Source: Paenibacillus lupini (lineage in GTDB: Bacteria; Bacillota; Bacilli; Paenibacillales; Paenibacillaceae). Taken from it: 64,000 bases of DNA. The DNA lies in NCBI RefSeq assembly GCF_011761355.1, contig NZ_JAASRW010000005.1, positions 310,001-374,000 of the forward strand, read 5' to 3'. Below are positions 8,463-16,967 of this stretch, one piece after another (within the stretch, counting starts at the first letter, position 1; every line of letters begins with the position of its first letter). The notes below the pieces were generated by a model. That model was not told the DNA's origin and searched no databases. It saw only the letters and a program-made list of their open reading frames with translations. A program made the position numbers and the translations under genes.

Positions 8463-10205
8463 ATGAAACTTGAATTTCCGCGTCCGGAATACCCGCGTCC
8501 TCAGTGGGTTCGGCCTAATTGGATCAACTTGAATGGGGAATGGCAATTCGAAATCGATCATGGCAAAAGTGGTAAAGAACGCGGGTATCAGCAATCCACA
8601 CATGTGTTGTCTGATAAGATAACGGTTCCCTTTTGCCCAGAAAGCAAGCTCTCCGGAGTGGAATATAAGGACTTCATGCCAGCTGTCTGGTATCGAAGAG
8701 AAATCACTGTACCAGACAGCTGGATGAAAGGCAAAATTCTGCTGCACTTTGGTGCTGTCGATTATGAAACGGAAGTGTGGGTTAACGGAGTATCAGTTGG
8801 CACACATCGTGGAGGGTATTCTTCTTTCCACTTTGATATCACAGCAGCAGTTACAGCTGGAAGTAATGTGATTACCGTTTGTGCAGAAGATGATGTTCGT
8901 TCCGGGCTGCAGCCTCGCGGAAAGCAAAGTGAAAGATTCTATTCGCATGGCTGTGATTATACACGTACGACAGGAATATGGCAGACCGTTTGGCTTGAGC
9001 AGGTGCCTCAGTCTTATTTGGCAGGAATGAAGGTGGTTACAGATCCGGAAAACGATTGTGCGCATCTGGAAGTGCAGATCGGAGGAGAAGGCGCTGGAGC
9101 AACGCTAACGGCAACAGCTTTATACGAAGGAAGAGCGGTTGGTACTGTGGCCAGCGTGGTATCTGGAGCAACGGCCAGGCTGACACTTCCTTTGTCTGAG
9201 ATTCACTTGTGGGAGCCTGGTCATCCACAGTTATATGATCTGGAGATCAGCTTGGCGAAGCAAGGACAAGTGAATGATACGGTCCAGTCTTACTTTGGGC
9301 TTCGTACTATCGAGCTCGATGGTATGGCCGTTCGGATTAACGGTAAATCTGTGTTCCAGCGCCTTGTGCTGGATCAAGGCTTTTATCCAGATGGCGTCTA
9401 TACCGCCCCATCTGATAATGATCTGCGAAAAGATATCGAAATATCGATGGGACTTGGCTTTAATGGCGCTAGGCTCCATGAGAAAATGTTCGAACCTCGT
9501 TTCCTGTATTGGGCGGATAAGCTGGGCTATTTGGTGTGGGGTGAGCATGCGAACTGGGGCCTTGATATTACGACAGCTGAGGGCTTAGCCCGGTTCCTGC
9601 CGGAATGGCTGGAAGGGATGGAGCGGGACTTCAATCATCCTGCACTTATCGGCTGGTGTCCGTTTAATGAAACATGGGACCGGGATGGTGCGAAGCAAAA
9701 CAATGATGTGCTGCGGATCGTTTATGAGGTGACAAAGCGGATGGATCCGACACGTCCTGTCATCGATACAAGCGGTAATTTCCATGTCATAACGGATATA
9801 TTTGACATACATGACTATGATCAGAATCCGGAGACGTTCAAGGCTAGATATGAACCGATGAAGGCCGGCGGCGAAGTATTTAATACATTCCCGAACCGTC
9901 AGAAATACGAAGGGCAGCCTTACTTTATCAGTGAGTATGGCGGTATTTGGTGGAATCCGGATCAGAAGGATGAAAAGTCTTGGGGTTACGGCGACAGGCC
10001 GAAATCCGAAGATGATTTCCTTACGCGGTATGCGGGATTGACGGATGCTTTACTTGATCATCCAATGATGTTTGGGTTCTGTTATACGCAGCTTTATGAT
10101 GTGGAGCAGGAAGTGAATGGGTTGTATACGTACGACCGCTGCCCGAAATTTGATCCTAAAGTCATTCGCAGCATTAATGCGAGAAAAGCTGCAATTGAAG
10201 ATTAA
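8463..10205 (+). CDS. Glycoside hydrolase family 2 enzyme
   Basis: 580 residues, no signal peptide. The N-terminal jelly roll begins with RPNWINLNGEWQFEID, then an immunoglobulin-like domain and a TIM barrel. The acid/base Glu is in CPFNETWD (E403) and the nucleophile Glu in YFISEYGG (E491). At 580 residues it is closer in length to the glucuronidase-like or short GH2 enzymes than to full-length LacZ (about 1000). It is cotranscribed with the importer and would hydrolyse the imported oligosaccharide in the cytoplasm. Galactosidase, glucuronidase or mannosidase cannot be told apart here. The start follows AAAGGAGCTTACTAACTT. Confidence 0.88.
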   Translation: MKLEFPRPEYPRPQWVRPNWINLNGEWQFEIDHGKSGKERGYQQSTHVLSDKITVPFCPESKLSGVEYKDFMPAVWYRREITVPDSWMKGKILLHFGAVDYETEVWVNGVSVGTHRGGYSSFHFDITAAVTAGSNVITVCAEDDVRSGLQPRGKQSERFYSHGCDYTRTTGIWQTVWLEQVPQSYLAGMKVVTDPENDCAHLEVQIGGEGAGATLTATALYEGRAVGTVASVVSGATARLTLPLSEIHLWEPGHPQLYDLEISLAKQGQVNDTVQSYFGLRTIELDGMAVRINGKSVFQRLVLDQGFYPDGVYTAPSDNDLRKDIEISMGLGFNGARLHEKMFEPRFLYWADKLGYLVWGEHANWGLDITTAEGLARFLPEWLEGMERDFNHPALIGWCPFNETWDRDGAKQNNDVLRIVYEVTKRMDPTRPVIDTSGNFHVITDIFDIHDYDQNPETFKARYEPMKAGGEVFNTFPNRQKYEGQPYFISEYGGIWWNPDQKDEKSWGYGDRPKSEDDFLTRYAGLTDALLDHPMMFGFCYTQLYDVEQEVNGLYTYDRCPKFDPKVIRSINARKAAIED

Positions 10206-10214
10206 ACATTATGT

Positions 10215-10240
10215 AAAAAGGCCTCTTAGGAGGCCTTTTT
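10215..10240 (+). terminator. Terminator of the 4768-10205 operon
   Basis: A perfect stem AAAAAGGCCTC / GAGGCCTTTTT with a TTAG loop, ten bases after the GH2 stop codon. Confidence 0.92.
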
Positions 10241-10328
10241 CTTGTTTTCTGCTTGGATCACGGTATGCAACTAAAGACCTGGAGGGCTTAAGTAAGAACT
10301 ATTTATTTGGGAATTTTTGTCGAAGTGA

Positions 10329-10356
10329 TTGAAATGACATATATAATATATATAAT
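10329..10356 (+). promoter_or_regulatory. Promoter of the GxGYxYP gene
   Basis: TTGAAA (10329-10334), a 16 bp AT-rich spacer and a perfect TATAAT (10351-10356). The surrounding ATATATAATATATATAATAT is an AT-repeat tract. The predicted leader is about 100 bases. Confidence 0.6.
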
Positions 10357-10460
10357 ATGACTTGTGAGTTACAGACTCTATGCTGAACAATTGGGAGGTG
10401 GGGAGTCAGCGTTTCGAACGGCATGCATCATCACTAATTCATAATAAGAGGTGTGGGAAC

Positions 10461-12509
10461 ATGATTCGAAAATTAACGGCAATCAGTTTAGTTGTTGTCA
10501 GTACGCTGTCTTTCTCGGCGGGATCTTATGCACAGCCGCAGCCGGCGGCGCAAGGATCCGCCATTTCATGGCCAAATAATCAAGCGCTTCCATCATTCAA
10601 GCAAGGCAAACAGCTAGAGGTAGCGGACATTTATGATGCACCAGGAGATGTGAAGCTGTTGTTCTCCACTTTGCAGGGCATCGTGAACCGGAAAGAAACT
10701 CGAATCTACCTTCTGGAAAACAAGGAAGAGGGTAAGTTCAAATGGTTGAATGATCTGAACGTCGATTATAAAGTGCGTGATGATTATTATGATATTTTGA
10801 AGCAGTACAAAAATGAAGTTAAAGGCATTATCATTTATGACCCTAATGTACCGGATTCTGTGAACGTGGCAACAACTTTGGCTGGTCTTCGTGACGGCGT
10901 AGCTGTAAGCCCTGAGCTGGCTGTAAAGCTGCAAGCTGCACCGTATAGCTTTAAGGTGATCGAGGATCTTCAAGGGAAGTTTAAGGACCGGGTAGACGCT
11001 TATACATGGCAGTATGAGAATTTGTGGAAAGAAACAACTCACCGGATGCTCGTAGGCCTCAGCCCTGAAGTGTCTTCACGTCCACCTGCGAATCAGCCTG
11101 ATACATACAAGGTTGTAGCACAGGAGAAGACGGAAGAACGCGATGCGAAAAACCGTCAAGTGTATGATATGGACCTGTCTCAATTTGTAGCGAAGCCTGA
11201 TGTGTATGTGAAATTCGGAGATGCGTTCACTCAGGACGGCTGGGGTGCAGCGGTTCATGAAATTACGGTGAAGGCTGACGGAGAAACGATCGCTCATTTC
11301 CTGCCAGGTACTGCTGATGAGAAGCCTTACCTGTACGACCCGCAAGGCTCCCAAGTATCGTCGGGAAGCGGCGGCCACCGTTTTGCTGATGGCGGCAACT
11401 ATTTCACGTATAAGTTCACTCCACCTGCAGACACGAAGGAGCTTACAATGTCTGCTGAGATGTGGAATGAGTACAAGGTGAGTGCGACTAATGACCAGCC
11501 GTTCTCTTCTCAGACGAAGGAGCCTTATGGTTACCTGCGCGATTATGCCGTAGCAAACAAAGCAATGGTATTCTGGCTGGATTCGAATGATCCGGCCGAA
11601 AAAGAGCTGTTTGAGAAAATTTTGTCCGATGTGAAGCCTGGTACACCGTATCTTGGATGGTTCAGCAATGACTTCCAAGGTGAATTCAGCGGGGTAGAGG
11701 TTGCTTCGAATCATGGTGTGTACGTTCTTGCGGCGGACTGGTTCAGCAACTTGACCGTGTTCTCCGGAACGAAACCAAATTTTGTGAAGCCTAAAGCTCC
11801 AGCGCCGGTGAAACTGGACAACAAAATTTATGTAACGTATACATTCAGCGAAGGCGATAACCTTCAATATAACGAGCATAAGCTGCGGATCCTGTGGGAT
11901 GACCCGAAACGCGGCCAGGTGCCAATCAACTGGACATCCAGCCCGCTGCTCTACGACGCCGCTCCAGCTATGCTGAACTACTTCTACGGCACAGCAACAG
12001 CGAATGATCAGATTATTGCCGGACCTTCCGGAGCAGGTTACTTCTACCCGGCTGCATGGCCGGAGAAATCGCTCACGGAATTCCTGAAAAACACTAAAGA
12101 TTACATGAAGAAGACTGGAATGGAAATTCCATATGTGCTTAACCGCTTGAACGGTGAAAACCTGCCGCTCAGCAAAGCGAACAATGCAGCTTACCGCGAT
12201 GAGTATGATGCGAAAGGCATCTTCATCGGCTGGGATAACTTCACTAAAGTAGATATTGTTGACGGTCTGCCGACTTCCAACATTCTAGGTGTAGGCTCAG
12301 TAAATGATGCGAAAAAAGCTCTTGCTGATGCAAAAGCGAAATGGGATGGCAAATCGCCGCTCTTCGTATCCCTTGGTATTCTCGCATGGGGCATGACGCC
12401 TACAGATTTGGCTAACATCACAGCTGGACTTGATTCTTCGTATCAAGTGGTATTGGCAGATCAATACTTCTCGCTTATTAGAGAAGCTAATGGCTTGCCT
12501 AAGAAATAG
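10461..12509 (+). CDS. Secreted GxGYxYP-family protein, putative glycoside hydrolase
   Basis: 682 residues. Residues 1-26 are a signal peptide (MIRKLTAISLVVVSTLSFSA, then GSYAQP). The sequence GAGYFYP at residues 524-530 is the name-giving GxGYxYP motif of a family described as putative glycoside hydrolases without established biochemistry. The N-terminal part (about 60-220) contains IYLLENKEEGKFKWLNDL, typical of the N-terminal domain of this family. ATG 10461 follows AAGAGGTGTGGGAAC; an upstream in-frame ATG at 10380 lacks a signal-peptide context. It has its own promoter and terminator. Position beside the GH2 operon suggests a role in carbohydrate degradation outside the cell; the function is unproven. 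Confidence 0.8.
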   Translation: MIRKLTAISLVVVSTLSFSAGSYAQPQPAAQGSAISWPNNQALPSFKQGKQLEVADIYDAPGDVKLLFSTLQGIVNRKETRIYLLENKEEGKFKWLNDLNVDYKVRDDYYDILKQYKNEVKGIIIYDPNVPDSVNVATTLAGLRDGVAVSPELAVKLQAAPYSFKVIEDLQGKFKDRVDAYTWQYENLWKETTHRMLVGLSPEVSSRPPANQPDTYKVVAQEKTEERDAKNRQVYDMDLSQFVAKPDVYVKFGDAFTQDGWGAAVHEITVKADGETIAHFLPGTADEKPYLYDPQGSQVSSGSGGHRFADGGNYFTYKFTPPADTKELTMSAEMWNEYKVSATNDQPFSSQTKEPYGYLRDYAVANKAMVFWLDSNDPAEKELFEKILSDVKPGTPYLGWFSNDFQGEFSGVEVASNHGVYVLAADWFSNLTVFSGTKPNFVKPKAPAPVKLDNKIYVTYTFSEGDNLQYNEHKLRILWDDPKRGQVPINWTSSPLLYDAAPAMLNYFYGTATANDQIIAGPSGAGYFYPAAWPEKSLTEFLKNTKDYMKKTGMEIPYVLNRLNGENLPLSKANNAAYRDEYDAKGIFIGWDNFTKVDIVDGLPTSNILGVGSVNDAKKALADAKAKWDGKSPLFVSLGILAWGMTPTDLANITAGLDSSYQVVLADQYFSLIREANGLPKK

Positions 12510-12523
12510 TCTTTATTAGAAAG

Positions 12524-12555
12524 AAGACCTCCGGATGTCTGGGGGTCTTTGTTTA
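12524..12555 (+). terminator. Terminator of the GxGYxYP gene
   Basis: A stem AAGACCTCC / GGGGGTCTT with an eight-base loop, followed by TGTTTATT. Confidence 0.75.
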
Positions 12556-12577
12556 TTGAGGGTCATCCTTTTCCTCG

Positions 12578-12762
12578 CTAACGAATCGTCAGATGCTTAT
12601 TCCTCGAAAAACAGCTACTTGAAGAATCTAACGAATCCTAGTAACGCTATTAGTCTGGTTGAAGGCAAAATGATGCGCTTTTAAGGGAAATAGCGATACC
12701 AGGATTCGTTACAATTTCCGAACCCTCCATTTCGAGCAAATAGCGTGTTGTAGATTCGTTAG
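12578..12762. repeat. Cluster of four short interspersed repeats, two in each orientation
   Basis: Four copies of a motif starting CTAACGAATC and ending near GCTATT(T) fill the gap. Copies at 12578 and 12628 are on the plus strand; those ending at 12712 and 12762 are inverted. The middle pair (12628-12651 and 12688-12712) forms a 23 bp inverted repeat with two mismatches, so the RNA could fold. The spacers are A-rich or contain CTCG. No coding potential was seen in them. Confidence 0.75.
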
Positions 12763-12777
12763 AGTTTCATTAGTTGA

Positions 12778-13431
12778 TTAGAATTGTACGGGCAGAGCAA
12801 ATGTGCGGTAACGCTGCTTGCCGCTGGCTACGATAAGAAGTTGGTGTTCAACCAAGCTGAGCAGAATTCGGCGTGCATGCTGGTCGGAAATCCGCAGATG
12901 AAAAGCGAGCTCCGACGGCATGAAAGGACGCAGCAGACGCGTTGCATAGCGAATAGTTTCCGCCTCAAGCCAGCCTAATGACTCTGGCACATCGGTTGCA
13001 ATAAACTTTCCGATAAAGGAAAGCACGAGCTGCTGACAGCGCTTTGGTTCATCAGTGATGGATAAATAAGCAATCGGCAAAAAGATCCAGTCATCAAGCG
13101 TTAATAGGCAGTGCCGCCAACACAGATCTTTGAAGCGCCTCACATCCAAATCTCTTGCGTGAGGTCCGTAGCCTTGAATTTCAATTCCACCTTTCATCTC
13201 CCCGCCGGGCATATACGCCAGATCAAGATAGCGGTATCCGTTATTGAAATCGCGAACCTCCCACTCTGGATATAAATGATTAAAGTTACGGACGGCCGGG
13301 AACCAGACCGAACGGAGAAATTCGACTGTGCCATGGCCAAGCCCTTTCTCGAGTAATTCTCGTCTTCGGTGATTCACTTCTTGTTGAATCATGGATTGCA
13401 TCCATTCTTCATAAGCTTGGTCGAATTTCAT
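12778..13431 (-). CDS. PD-(D/E)XK-like protein with C-terminal winged helix, function unknown
   Basis: 217 residues, unnamed. Residues 68-110 read like a PD-(D/E)XK nuclease core: an Asp in YLDLAY (D70), then GIEIQGYG (E84, Q86) and a basic helix DVRRFKDLCWRHCLL, followed by the strand DDWIFLPIAYLSI; this is the D-x13-E-x-Q pattern of Vsr-like folds. Residues 155-217 look like a winged helix (FMPSELAFHLRISDQHARRILLSL, then a wing SGKQRYRT). It could be a DNA-binding regulator with a decayed nuclease fold or an active endonuclease. The start ATG 13431 follows AAAGGATGTG. A leader with a terminator lies immediately upstream. Confidence 0.75.
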   Translation of the reverse strand: MKFDQAYEEWMQSMIQQEVNHRRRELLEKGLGHGTVEFLRSVWFPAVRNFNHLYPEWEVRDFNNGYRYLDLAYMPGGEMKGGIEIQGYGPHARDLDVRRFKDLCWRHCLLTLDDWIFLPIAYLSITDEPKRCQQLVLSFIGKFIATDVPESLGWLEAETIRYATRLLRPFMPSELAFHLRISDQHARRILLSLVEHQLLIVASGKQRYRTFALPVQF

Positions 13432-13457
13432 AATTGCTCAACACATCCTTTAAAAAA

Positions 13458-13520
13458 TTAGAATCTCATTCGTATCGTTGTTCGTGCCGTTACCATAAAA
13501 AAACGCCGTTTTGACATCAT
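13458..13520 (-). CDS. Possible 20-residue leader peptide (uORF)
   Basis: On the minus strand, ATGATGTCAAAACGGCG opens a 20-codon frame ending in TAA at 13458. It is preceded by GAGGTGGG, only one to four bases from the two ATG codons. The frame starts in the loop of the terminator hairpin and runs through its 3' arm and T run, so translation would melt the terminator. It ends 26 bases before the next gene. No homology is claimed; it may be chance. Confidence 0.25.
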   Translation of the reverse strand: MMSKRRFFMVTARTTIRMRF

Positions 13521-13553
13521 CCCACCTCATGGGGGACGGTTGTCAAAACGGCG
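13497..13553 (-). terminator. Terminator or attenuator in the leader of the 12778-13431 gene
   Basis: A perfect 13 bp stem (CGCCGTTTTGACA / TGTCAAAACGGCG) with a 24-base loop is followed on the minus strand by seven T residues, a textbook intrinsic terminator. It lies 66 bases upstream of a minus-strand gene and no minus-strand gene precedes it, so it must terminate a leader or a short RNA. A plausible minus-strand promoter is TTGTTT, 17 bp, TATACT between about 13577 and 13605. Confidence 0.8.
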
Positions 13554-13765
13554 TGTTCTTCACGACCAAACAATATATGTTCAGTATAAATCGATAATAA
13601 ATGAGAAACAATCTGCTCTTTTATGAGAAAAATGAAAGAATTTATAGCGATTATCTTCATTTCTGTGAAAATGTTAATCCAAACTTTATATTTCTCTGTG
13701 GTACAATTACCCAAAAGCATGAACGTATCGGGCTTTATACCTACATAAATTATAGGGAGGTATAT

Positions 13766-14755
13766 ATGATCATACATAGTAAGCTTATGAAGTGCATAAT
13801 AGGATTGGCGCTCATATTGCTCAGTATCGGAACGGTGTCCGTTGTCTCTTCTGGAGCAGCATATGCGGCAGAAGCAAACGCATCGGTTAAGGTGAATGAC
13901 AAGAAAGTGAAGTTGTCCGATTCGGTTATCGTTCAGAAGAACAGAATGTATGTGCCTGCAGCAAGTATAGCTTCAATGCTTGGTGCAAACGTAAGCTGGG
14001 ACAATGAAAATGAAGAATTAACTTTAGATACGGAATTAAATGATGAAGTTGTTTTCGGAAATGGCGTGCCGGTCGTTTATTTCAATGACATCCGTTATCG
14101 GATGGATGCGGTTCCATTCATTGAGGATGGCAGACTGTATGTGCCACTCCGTCAGCTGGCTGAAGTGCTCCATACCGATATGTCCTGGAACAACGATTCC
14201 AACACGGCTGAACTTACTGAAGTGGAGCGTGCGGCTGTAACGGAAGAGTACGGATTGGCTGAGATCAGCGATGAATACGGCATCGGCGCATCGACGCTAC
14301 TGAAGCGCAACGGACTGGGCAGTAAGGATAAAGTTAAGCCAGGAGTAAAGCTTAAAGTTATCATCCCATCGTTTCTTGATAATCCGGCTGCGGCCTACTC
14401 CCAATCGGATTTGACGCTGCTCGCCAGGATTTCAGTGGTGGAGGCAGGCAAAACTTCTTATGAAGGACAGCTGGCGATTGCCAATGTCATTCTGAATCGT
14501 GTGAAGGACCCGAAATTCCCGAAATCGATACATGATGTAATTTATTCCGGAAAGCAGTTTCCACCAGCTCATAATGGACTACTAGATCAAACAAAGCCAA
14601 CTGCAAGCGCCCTTCGGGCAGCTAAAGATGCACTGAATGGGAAAAACAATATTGAAGACGCTGTTTATTTCTTTAATCCACGTGTTACAAAAGGGGCATT
14701 CTGGTCCAGCCTGGATGTTGTCGTGACGATTGGCAGTCATAGCTTCGCAAAATAA
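13766..14755 (+). CDS. SleB/CwlJ-type cell wall hydrolase with copper amine oxidase-like N-domain
   Basis: 329 residues. A signal peptide ends at AAYAAEA (about residue 33). Residues 35-150 form a copper amine oxidase N-terminal-like domain with two copies of a (M/L)YVP motif (NRMYVPAASIASMLG and GRLYVPLRQLAEVLH). Residues 150-195 resemble a LysM-type segment (ISDEYGIGASTLLKRNGL). The C-terminus is a SleB hydrolase domain with the catalytic Glu in ARISVVEAGK (E226) and GQLAIANVILNRV. It cleaves peptidoglycan outside the membrane, for example in germination or wall turnover. ATG 13766 follows TAGGGAGGTATAT. TACAAT with an upstream TGG near 13700 is a possible extended -10. Confidence 0.88.
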   Translation: MIIHSKLMKCIIGLALILLSIGTVSVVSSGAAYAAEANASVKVNDKKVKLSDSVIVQKNRMYVPAASIASMLGANVSWDNENEELTLDTELNDEVVFGNGVPVVYFNDIRYRMDAVPFIEDGRLYVPLRQLAEVLHTDMSWNNDSNTAELTEVERAAVTEEYGLAEISDEYGIGASTLLKRNGLGSKDKVKPGVKLKVIIPSFLDNPAAAYSQSDLTLLARISVVEAGKTSYEGQLAIANVILNRVKDPKFPKSIHDVIYSGKQFPPAHNGLLDQTKPTASALRAAKDALNGKNNIEDAVYFFNPRVTKGAFWSSLDVVVTIGSHSFAK

Positions 14756-14756
14756 T

Positions 14757-14797
14757 AAAAACCCGCTAGACACAACAATGTGTTTAGCGGGTTTTTC
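14757..14797 (+). terminator. Terminator of the cell wall hydrolase gene
   Basis: A stem AAAACCCGCTAGACAC / GTGTTTAGCGGGTTTTT with a six-base loop, directly after the stop codon. Confidence 0.92.
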
Positions 14798-15055
14798 GCG
14801 TGGCGTTCATTTATGATCAGCCGACTTAGCCTCGGATGAGGGGAACATGCATCGTATAACCATAATTAGGCAAAGAATAAGCCGATTGAATTCCTGTACA
14901 CAGCTTTATAAATAAAAATGATTAATTTTACAAAATAACTTATAGACAATTTTCGACTTATACATTGAACCTGACGTGAGCCTGCGTTAGTATAAAGATA
15001 GTATAAAACACAGTACCGAAGTCGGATTTTATAGATTGATGTGAGGTGGATAGAG
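14798..15055 (+). other. Upstream region of cysJ
   Basis: About 258 bases without a gene. TTGAAC (14965) and TATAAA (14991) could be promoter boxes but their 20 bp spacing is poor. The AT-rich stretch ACAAAATAACTTATAGAC could hold a LysR-type (CysL) or CymR site, but I see no convincing consensus and no SAM riboswitch. Confidence 0.35.
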
Positions 15056-16894
15056 TTGCAACTTCTTGTGACGAACAGTCCGTTTACAAGCGAGCAGGCG
15101 GAATTAATTAACAAGCTGCTCCCAACTTTAACGGAAGCTCAGAAAAATTGGTTAAGCGGATATTTAAGTTTTTATGCTGCAGGCAATGTAGCAGCAGCAA
15201 CGGCAGAAGCGCCAATCGTAACTGCTGAAGCTCCTGCAGCAGCAGCCATTCCTGAAGGTCCGAAGGAAGCAACAATTTTGTTCGGATCGCAAACAGGCAA
15301 TTCACAAAGACTGGCGGGACGCTTGGCTGATAAGCTGAAAGGCCAAGGGTTCGAGGTAACGCTGTCGGCAATGAACAAATTTAAAACAAACAAATTAAAA
15401 GAAGTTAGTTATCTGTTTATTGTGGCTAGTACACATGGCGAAGGAGATCCGCCGGATAACGCGCTGACATTCTATGAGTTCTTGAATAGCAAACGTGCAC
15501 CTAAGTTAGAAGGAGCGAAGTTCTCTGTTCTGGCGCTTGGCGACACATCGTATGAATTCTTCTGTAAAACAGGTGCAGACTTTGACACCAGACTTGCTGA
15601 GCTTGGTGCTGAGCGTATCGTTGATCGTGTTGATTGTGATGTTGACTTCGAAGATGCAGCCGCTGCTTGGATTGCTTCGGTTAACGGCGCAGTAAGCACA
15701 GCTTCTGCAGCATCGGCAGCTCCTCAAGGAGCAGCAGTTGTTTCACAGGCAGCAGCAGTAGAATCAGAATATACACGTGCTAATCCGTTTATGGCTGAGG
15801 TTCTAGAGACACTGAACCTGAACGGCAGAGGCTCGGATCGCGAGACTCGCCATCTTGAGCTGTCGCTGGAAGGCTCCGGTCTTTCTTATGAGCCTGGCGA
15901 TGCGGTTGGTGTATATCCACAGAATGATCCTTCTTTAGTAGAAGAAATTATTTCATTCCTTGGGTGGAACTCGGATGAGAAGGTTGTAACGGGCAAAGCA
16001 GGCGAAACTTCCACGCTCCGTGAAGCGCTTCTTCATCATTATGAAATTACGGTATTAACGAAACCTCTGCTTGAAAAAGCGGTTGCCTTCTCGGGTAACA
16101 GCAAGCTGGCAGACTTGGTTAAACCAGAAAATAAAGAAGATCTGAAAGCCTATACAAATGGACGGGATCTGCTTGATCTGCTTCGTGACTATGCGCCTTG
16201 GACGATTCAAGCAGGGGATCTTGCTAACTTGCTTCGCAAGCTGCCGCCTCGCCTGTATTCCATTGCAAGCAGCGTCAACGCTCATCCGGAGGAAGTTCAT
16301 CTGACAATCCGGAAAGTGGAATACGAAGCACATGGCCGTGATCGTAAAGGCGTTTGTTCGGTATACACTTCTGAGCGTCTGCAGCCTGGCGACAAGCTTC
16401 CGATCTTTATCCAGCAGAATCCGAACTTCAAGCCTCCTGTTAACTCGGATACACCAGTTATCATGGTAGGTCCAGGTACAGGTGTTGCACCGTTCCGTGC
16501 ATTTATGGAAGAGCGTGAGGAATCCGGAGCAGCAGGTCAAACATGGCTGTTCTATGGTGACCGTCATTTCGTTACTGACTTCCTGTATCAAACGGACTGG
16601 CAGCGTATGCTGAAAGACGGCGTGCTGTCGAAGCTGGATGTAGCGTTCTCCCGTGATTCGGACGAGAAGGTTTACGTACAACACCGGATGCTTCAAAACG
16701 GTGAAGAGCTGTACAAATGGCTGGAAAATGGCGCACATGTGTATGTATGCGGTGACGAGAAGCATATGGCGCATGACGTGCAATCCGCACTCCTTACGAT
16801 TATCGGCCAATATGGCGGTAAATCTCCGGAAGAAGCGGCAGCTTATCTGTCCCAGCTGCAAGAGCAAGGACGTTACCAACGAGACGTATACTAA
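15056..16894 (+). CDS. cysJ: Assimilatory sulfite reductase (NADPH), flavoprotein subunit
   Basis: 612 residues. The alpha subunit passes electrons from NADPH through FAD and FMN to the hemoprotein CysI. After an N-terminal extension with Ala-rich linkers comes a flavodoxin domain (about 75-220; ILFGSQTGNSQRLAG and STHGEGDPPDNA), a second Ala-rich linker, then FAD-binding (PPRLYSIASS) and NADPH-binding (GPGTGVAPFRAFMEER) domains and the terminal YQRDVY. I chose TTG 15056 because GAGGTGG ends six bases before it; a GTG at 15041 would overlap that ribosome site. It is the first gene of a cysJI pair. Confidence 0.95.
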   Translation: MQLLVTNSPFTSEQAELINKLLPTLTEAQKNWLSGYLSFYAAGNVAAATAEAPIVTAEAPAAAAIPEGPKEATILFGSQTGNSQRLAGRLADKLKGQGFEVTLSAMNKFKTNKLKEVSYLFIVASTHGEGDPPDNALTFYEFLNSKRAPKLEGAKFSVLALGDTSYEFFCKTGADFDTRLAELGAERIVDRVDCDVDFEDAAAAWIASVNGAVSTASAASAAPQGAAVVSQAAAVESEYTRANPFMAEVLETLNLNGRGSDRETRHLELSLEGSGLSYEPGDAVGVYPQNDPSLVEEIISFLGWNSDEKVVTGKAGETSTLREALLHHYEITVLTKPLLEKAVAFSGNSKLADLVKPENKEDLKAYTNGRDLLDLLRDYAPWTIQAGDLANLLRKLPPRLYSIASSVNAHPEEVHLTIRKVEYEAHGRDRKGVCSVYTSERLQPGDKLPIFIQQNPNFKPPVNSDTPVIMVGPGTGVAPFRAFMEEREESGAAGQTWLFYGDRHFVTDFLYQTDWQRMLKDGVLSKLDVAFSRDSDEKVYVQHRMLQNGEELYKWLENGAHVYVCGDEKHMAHDVQSALLTIIGQYGGKSPEEAAAYLSQLQEQGRYQRDVY

Positions 16895-16967
16895 CGCTTG
16901 AGCAATAGCGCATAGCGATAATAGAGAGTATCGACCCATTATATGGGTAAAGGAGCGAACAACAGCA

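Noticed and set aside
10338..10358. AT-repeat tract as a possible replication or attachment site
   Set aside because: It is short and contains the -10 box of the promoter; no integrase, origin boxes or duplicated ends are near.
12578..12762. CRISPR array
   Set aside because: The four repeats occur in both orientations, are imperfect and irregularly spaced, and no cas gene is present.
13517..13777. An 86-codon minus-strand frame upstream of the PD-(D/E)XK gene
   Set aside because: It overlaps the terminator hairpin and the start of the SleB-type gene, and has no ribosome site or recognisable content.
14798..15055. Possible SAM or T-box riboswitch in front of cysJ
   Set aside because: No conserved S-box or T-box sequence, and no anti-terminator arrangement could be found in this gap.
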